Origin: Alkaliphilus sp. NP8 | Lineage (GTDB): Bacteria > Bacillota > Clostridia > Peptostreptococcales > Natronincolaceae | Assembly (NCBI GenBank): GCA_015978205.1 | Contig: JADWMM010000028.1 | Span: forward strand, 62,001-126,000 | DNA: 64,000 nt | Reading direction: 5' to 3' | In this document: in pieces, positions 29,618-38,570 of the stretch | How positions within the stretch are numbered: position 1 is the first letter of the stretch | Layout of the letters: each line of letters starts with the position of its first letter | Position numbers and translations under genes: made by a program | The notes under the pieces: model-generated | Database searches by the model: none | Told to the model about the DNA's origin: nothing | What the model saw: the letters and a program-made list of their open reading frames with translations, nothing else

Positions 29618-30463
29618 TTATTTAGTTATATAAAAAATAGCTAGTGTACCAGGGCCAGCATGGGTACCTATAGTGCATCCTATTTCAGTTACTAATACTT
29701 CTTTTGGATTAAGTTCATTAATAACTGATTCTTTTAGTATAGATAACGTATCCGGAGAGTTAGCATGAGAAATTCCGATTATTTTATTCTCAAAATTACC
29801 TCCCCTTTGCTTTGCAAGTTCTATCATTTTACTAACTACCTTTTTACTTCCTCGTACTTTATCTAAGGGTTCTACTAATCCATCTACTACTGTTAAAATA
29901 GGTTTAATGTTTAGCATAGTTGCTATAGTAGCCTTCATTGGATTTAAACGTCCACCTTTTTTTAAGTTTTCTAGTGTATCAACAGTAAAAATATGATCTA
30001 CATTTGACTTCATATCGTTTAATTTATTAACTATTTCTTTTAGGCTTTTTCCTTCTTGCGCCATATTAACTGCTTTATATACAAATATTCCAGCACCAAA
30101 TGATAAACCCATAGTATCAAAAACTTCTATATCGTCATTTTCTAACGAGTTTTTGGCTATAACTGCTGATTGATATGTACCACTTGCATTAGATGAACCA
30201 TTTATGCATAAAACTTCTTTATCATCATCTAAAGACTTTTTAAATACTTCCATAAAAGTATTTGGACTAACCTGTGATGTTTTAGGCAAATTTTTAGCTT
30301 GTGATAATTTTTCATAAAACTGTTTATTTGTTAAATCTACTCCATCTGTATATTCTTTATCTTCAAATATTATAGTTAAAGGTACTACTACAATATTATA
30401 TTTTTCTATAATATCTTTTGGTAAATCAACCATACTATCTGTAATAATTTGAATTTTACTCAT
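29618..30463 (-). CDS. DegV family fatty-acid-binding protein
   Basis: A 281-residue DegV/FakB-type protein: KIQIITDSMVDLP at the start, a TSQVSPN motif around residue 80, SSNASGTYQSA (lipid head-group contact region), FTVDTLENLKKGGR and the C-terminal GTHAGPG. FakB proteins hold a fatty acid for phosphorylation by FakA; whether this copy does so is unknown, as no fakA is nearby. Start ATG 30461-30463 has GGAGGCG upstream. It stands alone, in front of the grd promoter. Confidence 0.9.
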   Translation of the reverse strand: MSKIQIITDSMVDLPKDIIEKYNIVVVPLTIIFEDKEYTDGVDLTNKQFYEKLSQAKNLPKTSQVSPNTFMEVFKKSLDDDKEVLCINGSSNASGTYQSAVIAKNSLENDDIEVFDTMGLSFGAGIFVYKAVNMAQEGKSLKEIVNKLNDMKSNVDHIFTVDTLENLKKGGRLNPMKATIATMLNIKPILTVVDGLVEPLDKVRGSKKVVSKMIELAKQRGGNFENKIIGISHANSPDTLSILKESVINELNPKEVLVTEIGCTIGTHAGPGTLAIFYITK

Positions 30464-30607
30464 TCTATCGCCTCCATTATTAATATACTATTCATAGTAA
30501 ATACTTATTAATTCAATTCTATTCTATACCTTATTTAATACATTGACAATATTTACTATACTGTAATATACAAGTTGCTGTAACTTTACTTAAGTTTTAT
30601 AAAAATA

Positions 30608-30635
30608 AGATAGAGTAGCCTTAGCTACTCTATCT
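30608..30635 (-). terminator. Terminator of trmL
   Basis: AGATAGAGTAGC (30608-30619), CTTA loop, GCTACTCTATCT (30624-30635): perfect 12-pair stem, then TTATTTTTAT on minus. The trmL stop codon lies inside the hairpin. Confidence 0.9.
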
Positions 30636-31103
30636 CATACTTGGATAATTATATTGTCTTAAAACTTCATATACAACAATAGCCACAGAATTAGATAAAT
30701 TTAAAGATCTTGCTCGTTTTATATCTACCATAGGTATTCTTATACATGTTTCTTTATTATCATTCAATATTTCTTCAGGTATTCCTTTAGTTTCTTTACC
30801 AAACATTATATAACAATCTTCTTTAGGATAGACCATATCACTATGTGCTTTTTCGGCTTTAGTTGTTGCGTAATAAACTTTGGCATTAGGATTCTTATCT
30901 AAAAACTCTTTATAGCTCTCATAATATCTTAAATCTAATAAATCCCAATAATCAAGACCTGCTCGTTTAACATGCTTTTCGTCTAGAGAAAATCCTAAAG
31001 GTCCTATTAAATGAAGTATACTTTCTGTTGCTACACAAGTTCTTGCAATATTACCTGTGTTTTGTGGAATTTCCGGTTCTAATAATACTACGTGTAATGG
31101 CAA
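30630..31103 (-). CDS. trmL: tRNA (cytidine(34)-2'-O)-methyltransferase
   Basis: A 157-residue SPOUT methyltransferase that methylates the wobble ribose in tRNA-Leu isoacceptors. Motifs: VLLEPEIPQNTGNIARTC (motif 1), MFGKETKGIPEE (motif 2) and RIPMVDIKRARSLNLSNSVA (motif 3, knot). Start is TTG 31101-31103, ten bases after GGAG; a nearby ATG is out of frame. Monocistronic, ending in a terminator that overlaps its stop. Confidence 0.93.
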   Translation of the reverse strand: MPLHVVLLEPEIPQNTGNIARTCVATESILHLIGPLGFSLDEKHVKRAGLDYWDLLDLRYYESYKEFLDKNPNAKVYYATTKAEKAHSDMVYPKEDCYIMFGKETKGIPEEILNDNKETCIRIPMVDIKRARSLNLSNSVAIVVYEVLRQYNYPSMR

Positions 31104-31267
31104 TTTTCATTCACTCCTAAGCTTAGTTTTAAAAGTTTACATATTATTATACCACAAAATTTAAACTCCATTTTATTTAAAGTCTTATTATTGATTTTTA
31201 TTAAAAGTCTTTGTTTTATCTTATTTAATTTATAGTTAAATCTGTATTTTAAGTATTATTATAGATA

Positions 31268-31921
31268 CTATAAAATATTTTTAATGTCCCTTATATTTTC
31301 AATAACAACATCAGCTTCTTTTAGTTCATCTTTAGATCCATATCCATAATTGCAACCAATAGTATAAATATTATTTTTTTTACCAGCTTCGATGTCATGG
31401 ATTCTATCTCCTACAATAACCATATCTTTAGGATATTTTTCTTTAATTTTATATAATATTTCATGCTTAGGAATGTATTTATATTCTTCAGAGCATGCCA
31501 TTTCTTGAAAGTAATTGTCTAAATGAAAAGATTTCTTCATCATATCTCGATAATAAATTCCACAGTTACTTATAAATACAAGCTTATAGCCTTTATCTTT
31601 TAAATACTTCAAGGTATCAATTGCACCATTATATAATGCAACTTTATTCTCTGCTAGCTGCTTTTCCATTTCTTTTCCTATAATTTTACTAGCTATTTCT
31701 CTAGATTTTTTATCTAAATCTGGCATAAATTTTTTCCACATTTCTTTGCTACTAAACCCAAGCCAATAAGCAATTTCTTCTTCTGTATATTCTCTATCTT
31801 CAGCTAATTTTTTATCAACCAAAAATTTATATGCTTTTCTAAAGGCAGGTGCATAAAGTTTTATACTTTCATTTATAGTTCCATCATAGTCAAAAAAAAC
31901 CGTTTTTACATTTTCAAACAT
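31268..31921 (-). CDS. HAD-superfamily phosphatase at the end of the riboflavin operon
   Basis: A 217-residue HAD hydrolase with a C1-type helical cap. Motif I is FFDYDGTIN, motif II FISNCG, motif III a Lys in the YIPKHEIL region, motif IV IVGDRIHDIEAG. It resembles phosphoglycolate-phosphatase-like enzymes but follows ribH by 13 bases with AAGGATA in front of ATG 31919-31921, so it is the fifth gene of the rib operon. The pathway needs a phosphatase for 5-amino-6-(5-phosphoribitylamino)uracil, a step done by HAD enzymes in other bacteria (E. coli YigB/YbjI, B. subtilis YcsE/YwtE/YitU). That role is inferred from position. Confidence 0.85.
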   Translation of the reverse strand: MFENVKTVFFDYDGTINESIKLYAPAFRKAYKFLVDKKLAEDREYTEEEIAYWLGFSSKEMWKKFMPDLDKKSREIASKIIGKEMEKQLAENKVALYNGAIDTLKYLKDKGYKLVFISNCGIYYRDMMKKSFHLDNYFQEMACSEEYKYIPKHEILYKIKEKYPKDMVIVGDRIHDIEAGKKNNIYTIGCNYGYGSKDELKEADVVIENIRDIKNIL

Positions 31922-31934
31922 TTAAATTATATCC

Positions 31935-32396
31935 TTAAAGTTCCTTTAATAAATTTGATAATTCTATTGCACTTACTGCTGCTTCATACCCTTTATTTCC
32001 TGCCTTTGTACCTGCTCTTTCAATCGCCTGTTCTATTGTATCAGTAGTAAGAACACCGAAAATAACTGGAATTTCTGTTTCTAAAGACACATTAGCAATA
32101 CCTTTTGAAACTTCACTTGAAACATAATCAAAATGTGGAGTAGCTCCTCTAATAACTGCACCTAAGCATATTACTGCATCATATTTTTTAGTCTTTGCCA
32201 TTTTTTTTGCTATTAATGGCATTTCAAAAGCGCCAGGAACCCATGTAATCTCAATGTTTTCTTCACTTATACCATGTCTTTTAAGCCCATCAATAGCTCC
32301 TGATAATAATTTACTTCCTATAAACTCATTAAATCTGCCAACTATAATTCCTATTTTTTGATTTTTTGCAACTAATTTACCTTCATAGATTTTCAT
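31935..32396 (-). CDS. ribH: 6,7-dimethyl-8-ribityllumazine synthase
   Basis: A 153-residue lumazine synthase. It has [11 protein letters not shown] at the start, [31 protein letters not shown] (substrate-binding), and [18 protein letters not shown]. It condenses the ribitylaminouracil with dihydroxybutanone phosphate. Start ATG 32394-32396 follows AAGGAGG, one base after the ribBA stop. Length is typical. Confidence 0.97.
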   Translation of the reverse strand: MKIYEGKLVAKNQKIGIIVGRFNEFIGSKLLSGAIDGLKRHGISEENIEITWVPGAFEMPLIAKKMAKTKKYDAVICLGAVIRGATPHFDYVSSEVSKGIANVSLETEIPVIFGVLTTDTIEQAIERAGTKAGNKGYEAAVSAIELSNLLKEL

Positions 32397-32397
32397 A

Positions 32398-33609
32398 TTA
32401 TTTTTCCTCCTTAAAATTTAACATATGTCCCATTTTTTGTTTTTTAGTTTTAAGATAAAATGCATTTTTTTCATTATGATTCATTTGTATTGGTACTCTT
32501 TCAGTAATTTCTATTCCATAACCTGAAAGACCAGATAGCTTCTTAGGATTATTCGTCATTAACTTAACTTTCTTTATACCTAGATCATAGAGTATTTGTG
32601 CCCCTATACCATAATCCCTCATATCTTCTGGAAATCCTAATGCTAAGTTAGCTTCAACAGTATCCATACCTTCATCTTGTAGTTTATAGGCTTTTATTTT
32701 ATTAATAAGTCCTATTCCACGTCCCTCTTGACGCATATATAATAAGACTCCTCTTCCTTCTTTTTCTATTCTTTTTACAGCTTCTGCATACTGCTGACCA
32801 CAGTCACACCTTAAAGATCCAAAAACGTCTCCAGTAAGGCATTCAGAATGAACTCTTACAAGTACTGGTTCTCCATTAGATATATCTCCTTTTACTAATG
32901 CAACATGATGTTCTCCATTTAGTTTGTTAATATACCCAACCATTTTAAACTCTCCATATCTTGTTGGCATATATGCATCTGTGACTCTCTCTACTAAAAC
33001 TTCCTTACTTCTTCTATACTCAATTAAATCAGCTATAGATATTATCTTTAAATTATGCTCTTTAACAAAATCCATTAATTGGGGTACTCTTGCCATAGTT
33101 CCATCATCATTCATTATTTCGCAGATTACTCCTGCTGGGTATAACCCTGCAAGTTTAGCTAAATCCACTGATGCTTCAGTATGTCCTGCTCTTTTTAGTA
33201 CTCCTCCATCTTTAGCTATCAGCGGGAATATATGTCCTGGTCTTGTAAAATCTTTTTTAGTAGAGTTTTTATCAACTAACTTTAATATGGTTTCTGCTCT
33301 TTCACCAGCTGATATACCCGTTGTTGCTGTAACAGCATCAACTGAAACAGTAAAAGCTGTTTCTTTAGGGTCCGTATTATTTGACACCATTGGATATATT
33401 TCTAATTCATCTAATCTTTCTTTAGTTGTTGGCATACATATTAATCCTCTACCATACTTTGCCATAAAATTGATAGCTTCTGGAGTGGCTTTCTCTGCTG
33501 CCATTAGCAGATCGCCTTCATTTTCCCTATCTTCGTCATCAACAACTACAATCATATTTCCAGCTTCAATATCTTCTATAGCTTCTTCAATTGTATTAAA
33601 TTTTATCAA
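32398..33609 (-). CDS. ribBA: Bifunctional 3,4-dihydroxy-2-butanone-4-phosphate synthase / GTP cyclohydrolase II
   Basis: A 403-residue fusion. Residues about 1-205 are the butanone-phosphate synthase ([13 protein letters not shown] metal-binding, [16 protein letters not shown]). Residues about 206-400 are GTP cyclohydrolase II (zinc cysteines in [17 protein letters not shown], catalytic [12 protein letters not shown]). It supplies both precursors of riboflavin. Start is TTG 33607-33609, seven bases after AGAGGTG. Third gene of the rib operon. Confidence 0.97.
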   Translation of the reverse strand: MIKFNTIEEAIEDIEAGNMIVVVDDEDRENEGDLLMAAEKATPEAINFMAKYGRGLICMPTTKERLDELEIYPMVSNNTDPKETAFTVSVDAVTATTGISAGERAETILKLVDKNSTKKDFTRPGHIFPLIAKDGGVLKRAGHTEASVDLAKLAGLYPAGVICEIMNDDGTMARVPQLMDFVKEHNLKIISIADLIEYRRSKEVLVERVTDAYMPTRYGEFKMVGYINKLNGEHHVALVKGDISNGEPVLVRVHSECLTGDVFGSLRCDCGQQYAEAVKRIEKEGRGVLLYMRQEGRGIGLINKIKAYKLQDEGMDTVEANLALGFPEDMRDYGIGAQILYDLGIKKVKLMTNNPKKLSGLSGYGIEITERVPIQMNHNEKNAFYLKTKKQKMGHMLNFKEEK

Positions 33610-33631
33610 TTTAATTCACCTCTCTTTTATT

Positions 33632-34282
33632 TTACATAAATCCATTTTCTTTTAAGAAATTTATATCTATAGACTCTTTTATTTCTTCCTTTTGACTAAA
33701 CATTGTAAACTTCTCTATATACTTTCCAACCATATCACACTCTAAATTTACTTCTTCTCCAGTTTTTTTGCTTAACAATGTAGTTTCTTCTTTAGTCAAT
33801 GGTATAATTGATACTTTAAATATTTCATCATCTACATAAGCTACTGTTAAACTTGTACCATCAACAGCAATAGAACCTTTTTTAATAATATATTTTAAAA
33901 TGTCTGAAGAAGTTTTAATAGTTATCCATGTAGCATTATCCTCTTCTTCTACTGATTTTACATAACCTACTCCATCAATATGTCCAGAAACAATATGTCC
34001 ACCTAATCTATCTCCAAGTTTTAAAGCTCTTTCTAAATTAACACTACTCCCTTGTTTTAAACTTTTTAAATTGCTTCTTCTCATAGTCTCAGGCATTACA
34101 TCTACTGTAAAAGTATATTTAGTATAATTTATTACAGTAAGACAGACACCATTTGTACTGATACTGTCTCCTAATTTTACATCTTCTAATATTTTATTTG
34201 CATTAATAGTAATTTGAGCAGAATTCACTCCATTTCTAATACTTTGTACTTTTCCCACTTCTTCAATTAATCCAGTAAACAT
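33632..34282 (-). CDS. ribE: Riboflavin synthase, alpha chain
   Basis: A 216-residue protein made of two similar lumazine-binding repeats: MFTGLIEEVGKV with TNGVCLTV (repeat 1, about 1-95) and GHIVSGHIDGVG with VDGTSLTVAYV (repeat 2, about 96-190). It dismutates two lumazines into riboflavin. Start ATG 34280-34282 follows AGAGGGA. The gap from ribD is three bases, so tight coupling is likely. Confidence 0.97.
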   Translation of the reverse strand: MFTGLIEEVGKVQSIRNGVNSAQITINANKILEDVKLGDSISTNGVCLTVINYTKYTFTVDVMPETMRRSNLKSLKQGSSVNLERALKLGDRLGGHIVSGHIDGVGYVKSVEEEDNATWITIKTSSDILKYIIKKGSIAVDGTSLTVAYVDDEIFKVSIIPLTKEETTLLSKKTGEEVNLECDMVGKYIEKFTMFSQKEEIKESIDINFLKENGFM

Positions 34283-34285
34283 TGT

Positions 34286-35386
34286 TTATTCCCTCTTTCT
34301 CAAATAACCTTGTAACATAATATCTTCTTTAAATCTTGAAATCTGTATATCTTTCAGGGTAATAGCGTCTGTAATATGTTCTATTCCGTGTCCACCTACT
34401 GGAGTTTTAGCATTAGTACCTCCTATAATTTTAGGAGCAATAAATGAAATAACTTTATCTACTATACCTTCCTTCAGTGCACTGTAGTTTAATGTCGATC
34501 CACCTTCTAATAAAATACTATCTATTCCTTGTTCACCAAGTTTTTTTATTAAATAATTTAAATCTACTTTACTATTCTTTAATGGAGTAATTATTATTTC
34601 GGCGTTTTTTTCTTTTAAAGCTTTAAGTTTTTCTTTATTTGCTTTTTCTGTTGTTGCTATTATTGTTTTAGATTTTGAATCAGGGTTTAAAACATTAGAG
34701 TCTAACGGTATTTTAGCAGTAGTATCTACAATAATTCTTATTGGATCTATGCCTTTCACATTATTTAATCTTGTAGTTAATTTAGGATTATCGGCTAAAA
34801 CAGTATTTACCCCAATCATAATACTAGATACTCTGTGCCTTATTTCATGTACATAACTTCTAGACTCTTCATTAGTTATCCATTTAGAATCTCCACTATA
34901 AGATGCAATTTTTCCATCTAATGTCATAGCAGTTTTTAAAATAGTAAATGGAACCTTACTCGTTATATATTTAATAAATATTTCATTTAGATTCTCTACT
35001 TCATCTTTTAAAATACCTGTAACAACATCGATACCATTTTGTTTTAGAAACTTTATACCGTTTCCAGCTACTGTTGGGTTAGGATCCATCATGCCTACAA
35101 CAACCTTTGAAACCTTATTCTTTACGATAGTATTTGCACAAGGTGGAGTTTTACCATAATGAGAGCAAGGTTCTAAAGTTACATACATAGTTGCACCTTC
35201 AACATCTTCTGTAGCATTATTAAAAGCATTTACTTCTGCATGTGGTCCTCCAAAGTAATGATGATATCCTTCACCTATAATTCTATTTTCTTTAACAATT
35301 ACAGCACCAACAAGAGGATTAGGCTTTGTATATCCTATACCTTTTCGTGCTAGCTCAATAGCTCTTTCCATATACTTAGTATTCAC
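34286..35386 (-). CDS. ribD: Bifunctional diaminohydroxyphosphoribosylaminopyrimidine deaminase / reductase
   Basis: A 366-residue fusion. The deaminase (about 1-145) has zinc site GPHAEVNAF and PCSHYGKTPPC. The reductase (about 146-366) has FTILKTAMTLDGKIAS and LLEGGSTLNYSAL. Start is GTG 35384-35386, after TGAGGTGG. First gene of the rib operon, downstream of the FMN riboswitch terminator. Confidence 0.97.
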   Translation of the reverse strand: MNTKYMERAIELARKGIGYTKPNPLVGAVIVKENRIIGEGYHHYFGGPHAEVNAFNNATEDVEGATMYVTLEPCSHYGKTPPCANTIVKNKVSKVVVGMMDPNPTVAGNGIKFLKQNGIDVVTGILKDEVENLNEIFIKYITSKVPFTILKTAMTLDGKIASYSGDSKWITNEESRSYVHEIRHRVSSIMIGVNTVLADNPKLTTRLNNVKGIDPIRIIVDTTAKIPLDSNVLNPDSKSKTIIATTEKANKEKLKALKEKNAEIIITPLKNSKVDLNYLIKKLGEQGIDSILLEGGSTLNYSALKEGIVDKVISFIAPKIIGGTNAKTPVGGHGIEHITDAITLKDIQISRFKEDIMLQGYLRKRE

Positions 35387-35453
35387 ATAACCACCTCAAA
35401 TATTTTTAATAAGTATGATAATTAAAAAAATATACTTTTCAAGGTATTAAAAA

Positions 35454-35483
35454 AGACCCTAAAGATATATATCTTCAGAGTCT
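35454..35483 (-). terminator. FMN-riboswitch terminator
   Basis: AGACCCTAAAGATAT (35454-35468) pairs with ATATCTTCAGAGTCT (35469-35483), with two G-U pairs; on minus a TTTTTTAATACC tail follows. It lies between the aptamer and ribD. Confidence 0.85.
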
Positions 35484-35570
35484 ATTATTACAAATCTTAA
35501 CAAATGTATACTGATTTTAAGTATAGCATCATTACAACACTATAAAAATCATTATACTTTTATTAGTTTA

Positions 35571-35679
35571 TCTTCTTCCATCCAGACTTTACTGTCGGTC
35601 TTGGAATTTCACCAAGTCAACCACATAGTGGCTAGTGGACTTTACCACCGGTCGGGAATTTCACCCTGCCCTGAAGATC
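35571..35679 (-). promoter_or_regulatory. FMN riboswitch (RFN element)
   Basis: Minus strand order matches the RFN consensus: TCTTCAGGGCAGGGTGAAAT, TCCCGACCGGTGGTAAAGTC, a variable stem, TTGGTGAAATTCCAAGACCG, ACAGTAAAGTCTGGATG, GAAGAAGATA. Binding of FMN is expected to favour the terminator at 35454-35483 and shut off ribDE-BA-H. Confidence 0.96.
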
Positions 35680-35696
35680 ATATTTAATTTGTTTAT

Positions 35697-35725
35697 AAAC
35701 TATCATAATAAAAATAATATGTCAA
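35697..35725 (-). promoter_or_regulatory. Candidate rib operon promoter
   Basis: Minus strand perfect TTGACA (35720-35725), 17 bases, weak TAGTTT (35697-35702), just upstream of the FMN aptamer. Confidence 0.5.
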
Positions 35726-35811
35726 TATTTTTTTTATAATTTTTATTAAAAACTTTAAAAACTTAATATAATTCATATACTTTATTATAGACAGTATAAG
35801 TCAATTAATCT

Positions 35812-37125
35812 TTAAGAATCATTTCTTAAAATATTAATATTTTCGCCTTTCATTACTTTGTTCATATTTCTCATTGAACACATTTTTCCACACATAGTGC
35901 ACGTATCTTCGTGCTCTGGAGTAGATTCTTTTCTATATCTTCTTGCTTTTTCAGAATCAATTGCCAGATCAAACATTGTATCCCAGTCAAGAGCTTGTCT
36001 AGCTTTACTCATTTTATAATCCCACTCTTTTGCTCCATTTACACCTTTAGCTATATCCCCAGCATGTGCAGCAATTTTAGAGGCTATTATACCTTCTTTC
36101 ATATCATCTAAATTCGGAAGTCTTAAATGCTCAGCTGGTGTTACATAACATAGAAAGTCTGCACCACTTGATGCTGCTACTGCTCCTCCAATAGCACTCG
36201 TTATGTGATCATACCCTGGAGCTATATCTGTTACAATTGGTCCTAAAACATAGAATGGTGCTCCATGACACAATTTTTTCTCAAGTACCATGTTAGCTTT
36301 AATTTCATTTAGTGCCATATGTCCCGGGCCTTCTATCATAACTTGAACATTTTTCTCCCACGCTTTTTTAGTTAATTCGCCTAGAACAATTAACTCCTTA
36401 ACTTGGCTTGCATCTGTAGCATCGTTTATACTTCCTGGACGACAAGCATCTCCAAGACTTATAGTAACATCATATTTTGCACATATCTCTAATATTTCAT
36501 CATAGTATTCATAAAATGGATTTTCTTTGTCATTCAGCTCCATCCATGCATAAAGTAAAGATCCTCCTCTAGAAACTATATTAGTTAATCTCTCATTTCT
36601 TTTAAATACTTGAGCTGTTTCCCTATTTATTCCTGCATGAATAGTCATAAAGTCAACCCCATCAATTGCATGCTTTTCTACAACCTTTAAAAACTCTTTA
36701 GCTGTTATTTCACTTAACTCTTTATCATAAAACCCAACAGCATCATATATAGGAACTGTTCCTATTATAGCAGGAGACATTTCTATTAATTTATTTCTAA
36801 ATTCTGCTGTTTTACCATATGAACTTAAATCCATTATAGCTTCAACCTTCATATCTATAGCAGTTTTCACTTTTTCTAATTCATCATCTACATTTGGACA
36901 ATCTTTGGAAATACCTAAGTTAACATTAATCTTGGTTCTTAAATTTTCTCCTATACCTTCAGCACTTAAAGATTTATGATTTTTATTTGCAGGTATTACT
37001 ACCTTTCCTTCTGCAATCAAACCTCTAAGATCTTCAATTTCAATACTTTCTTTTTTAGCTACTACCTCCATTTCTTTAGTTATTATACCTTTCCTTGCTG
37101 CATCCATTTGAGTTGTATAATTCAT
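35812..37125 (-). CDS. thiC: Phosphomethylpyrimidine synthase (HMP-P synthase)
   Basis: A 437-residue radical SAM enzyme of the short ThiC type. It converts aminoimidazole ribotide to HMP phosphate in thiamine synthesis. Conserved blocks are [55 protein letters not shown] and the C-terminal cluster motif CTMCGKMC. Start ATG 37123-37125 has AAAGGAGG upstream. No other thi gene is in the window. Expression is controlled by a TPP riboswitch. Confidence 0.97.
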   Translation of the reverse strand: MNYTTQMDAARKGIITKEMEVVAKKESIEIEDLRGLIAEGKVVIPANKNHKSLSAEGIGENLRTKINVNLGISKDCPNVDDELEKVKTAIDMKVEAIMDLSSYGKTAEFRNKLIEMSPAIIGTVPIYDAVGFYDKELSEITAKEFLKVVEKHAIDGVDFMTIHAGINRETAQVFKRNERLTNIVSRGGSLLYAWMELNDKENPFYEYYDEILEICAKYDVTISLGDACRPGSINDATDASQVKELIVLGELTKKAWEKNVQVMIEGPGHMALNEIKANMVLEKKLCHGAPFYVLGPIVTDIAPGYDHITSAIGGAVAASSGADFLCYVTPAEHLRLPNLDDMKEGIIASKIAAHAGDIAKGVNGAKEWDYKMSKARQALDWDTMFDLAIDSEKARRYRKESTPEHEDTCTMCGKMCSMRNMNKVMKGENINILRNDS

Positions 37126-37207
37126 ATAATTGTTCCTCCTTTTTTTATTTATTATTAAAATTCAATATAAATTAGAATTTATATTTGTTTATGTAGTTAT
37201 AATAAAA

Positions 37208-37234
37208 AAACTCGCCTAATAGAAAGACGAGTTT
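37208..37234 (-). terminator. Second terminator in the TPP leader
   Basis: AAACTCG (37208-37214) pairs with CGAGTTT (37228-37234). On minus it is followed by TTTTATT. It lies nearer to thiC than the hairpin at 37248. Confidence 0.7.
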
Positions 37235-37247
37235 TACAAAATAAAAA

Positions 37248-37266
37248 GGAGCAAATAACTTGCTCC
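37248..37266 (-). terminator. First terminator in the TPP leader
   Basis: GGAGCAA (37248-37254), ATAAC loop, TTGCTCC (37260-37266), then TTTTTATTTT on minus. It is the first hairpin after the TPP aptamer. Confidence 0.82.
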
Positions 37267-37327
37267 CTCATAATCATAAAAGTAAAGAAAGTAAAGTGTA
37301 ATATATATTTACATGCTATACTTTCAG

Positions 37328-37418
37328 TCTCCCTACGTTGGAATTACCCAAATCAGGTTATGAGGGTCTGGAAATAGATTCCACTCTCAGCCTGTAAATT
37401 CAGGCTCCCCTTACAATA
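37328..37418 (-). promoter_or_regulatory. TPP riboswitch (THI element)
   Basis: Minus strand shows GGGGAGCC, CAGGCTGAGAGTGGAA, CCAGACCCTCATAACCTGAT, TTGGGTAATTCCAACG and TAGGGAGAC in the canonical order. TPP binding should favour the terminators downstream and reduce thiC expression. Confidence 0.96.
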
Positions 37419-37434
37419 TTAAATTATTGTATTA

Positions 37435-37463
37435 AACGTATCATAACACAAGAATAAAGTCAA
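37435..37463 (-). promoter_or_regulatory. thiC promoter
   Basis: Minus strand TTGACT (37458-37463), 17 bases, TACGTT (37435-37440), about 20 bases before the TPP aptamer. Confidence 0.55.
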
Positions 37464-37529
37464 GCTTATATAAATATAAAATTATATAAGTATATATAAT
37501 TTTCAGCCTATAAACCGACAAAATATTTT

Positions 37530-38267
37530 TTATTTAAACTTATACCCACTACTAGAAAGTAATACTTGTGAAGGCAAATAAAATATCCATATTAAGAAAC
37601 TAGAAGTATTATATATTGAAATATTAAACTCTCTACTAACGTTAAATATAGCAACATTTATATCACATAATAAGAAAAGTATCGAACCAAAAAGTATCAT
37701 GTACTTATTTAAAAATGGATATTTATTATATTTAAATACTTTTATAGATTCTACAGTAGTATATAATATACATACAGAATAAAATATAGCTACTGAAAAT
37801 ATAAAATCAATCTCTACTATATATAAATTTACTATAAAATAAAATACTATTATAAACAAAAAAATCCCAATAAAAAATTTAAAAATAGGTGCGGCTTTGA
37901 TTTTATTTTGATTATAAATTCTATTTAAATAAAATCTTGATTTATACCTATAATAGTAAATTATTTGTACTAAACAAAAAAGCCCTATTCCTATTACATA
38001 GTAATTAAAAATCAGAAAACATAAATCAGCCAATACGGTAATGAAAAGCCCAACTTGAAGTAGTAATAAATCTTTTTTATTTAAATTATATTTTCCTATA
38101 AAAAGTGTTGTTAAAAAGCAAAATACTATAGATATATATTTTAGTATATTTGATGATATAAAAAACTGTATACTATAAATATCTATGTATATGAATAAAA
38201 TGTACAATACGCCAATAACTATGACTAGTGTATTTAAAATTAATTCTTTATTTTTTCTATGGTTCAT
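37530..38267 (-). CDS. YhhN/TMEM86-like membrane protein (lysoplasmalogenase family), tentative
   Basis: A 245-residue membrane protein with about eight helices. The features pointing to the YhhN family are a mid-protein helix with VLADLCFLI followed by GLFCLVQIIYYY, and a later helix with LLCDINVAI; the family has buried Asp residues at these places. Family assignment is by pattern, not a strong match. Start ATG 38265-38267 (MNHRKNK) has GAAAGGA upstream; the frame continues 41 codons further up without a good site. It is transcribed divergently from mscS. A short ribosome-site-led frame lies upstream (see findings). Confidence 0.5.
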   Translation of the reverse strand: MNHRKNKELILNTLVIVIGVLYILFIYIDIYSIQFFISSNILKYISIVFCFLTTLFIGKYNLNKKDLLLLQVGLFITVLADLCFLIFNYYVIGIGLFCLVQIIYYYRYKSRFYLNRIYNQNKIKAAPIFKFFIGIFLFIIVFYFIVNLYIVEIDFIFSVAIFYSVCILYTTVESIKVFKYNKYPFLNKYMILFGSILFLLCDINVAIFNVSREFNISIYNTSSFLIWIFYLPSQVLLSSSGYKFK

Positions 38268-38570
38268 TTTTATTCCTTTCACATACATAAAATATAAGTA
38301 TTGATTACCATATCCAGGTTTGTTCCATATCTTCATCTCCTTACATGCAATGTCTTCTTTTCTTATTATTTTCTTTATTAGTAATATCATTCATAAAAAC
38401 ATATTTATTTCTAAACTCAGTTTCTATAATAGTTGCTATTATAATATTAACTATAATATGTTATAATGTTTTTTATATCTTCATGTACTATTACCAAATT
38501 AATTAACTTTATATTGTAACCTTAATACCTTCTAGAAAATACGTTTTTATACTGAAAGGAGATTGCTAAA
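38268..38570. other. Divergent intergenic region YhhN-like / mscS
   Basis: About 300 very AT-rich bases. Several TATAAT-like boxes occur near 38440-38475 on plus (CTATAATATGTTATAATG) and presumably include the mscS promoter, but no well-spaced -35 stands out. A frame of seven codons (MEQTWIW) with AAGGAG upstream occurs on minus near 38330. Confidence 0.4.

Larger units (their letters stand above)
35387..35811 (-). other. Noncoding leader between thiC and ribD
   Basis: The 425 bases hold the rib promoter candidate, the FMN aptamer and its terminator, each listed separately. I see no gene here, and no clear terminator after thiC (stop 35812). Confidence 0.75.
37126..37529 (-). other. Noncoding leader upstream of thiC
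   Basis: The 404 bases hold a promoter (37435-37463), the TPP aptamer and two terminators. No gene seen. Confidence 0.8.

Noticed and set aside
32924-33655. 243-codon plus frame opposite ribBA
   Set aside because: Long, but antisense to ribBA, which has complete catalytic motifs; Ser/Ile-rich composition is typical of antisense reading.
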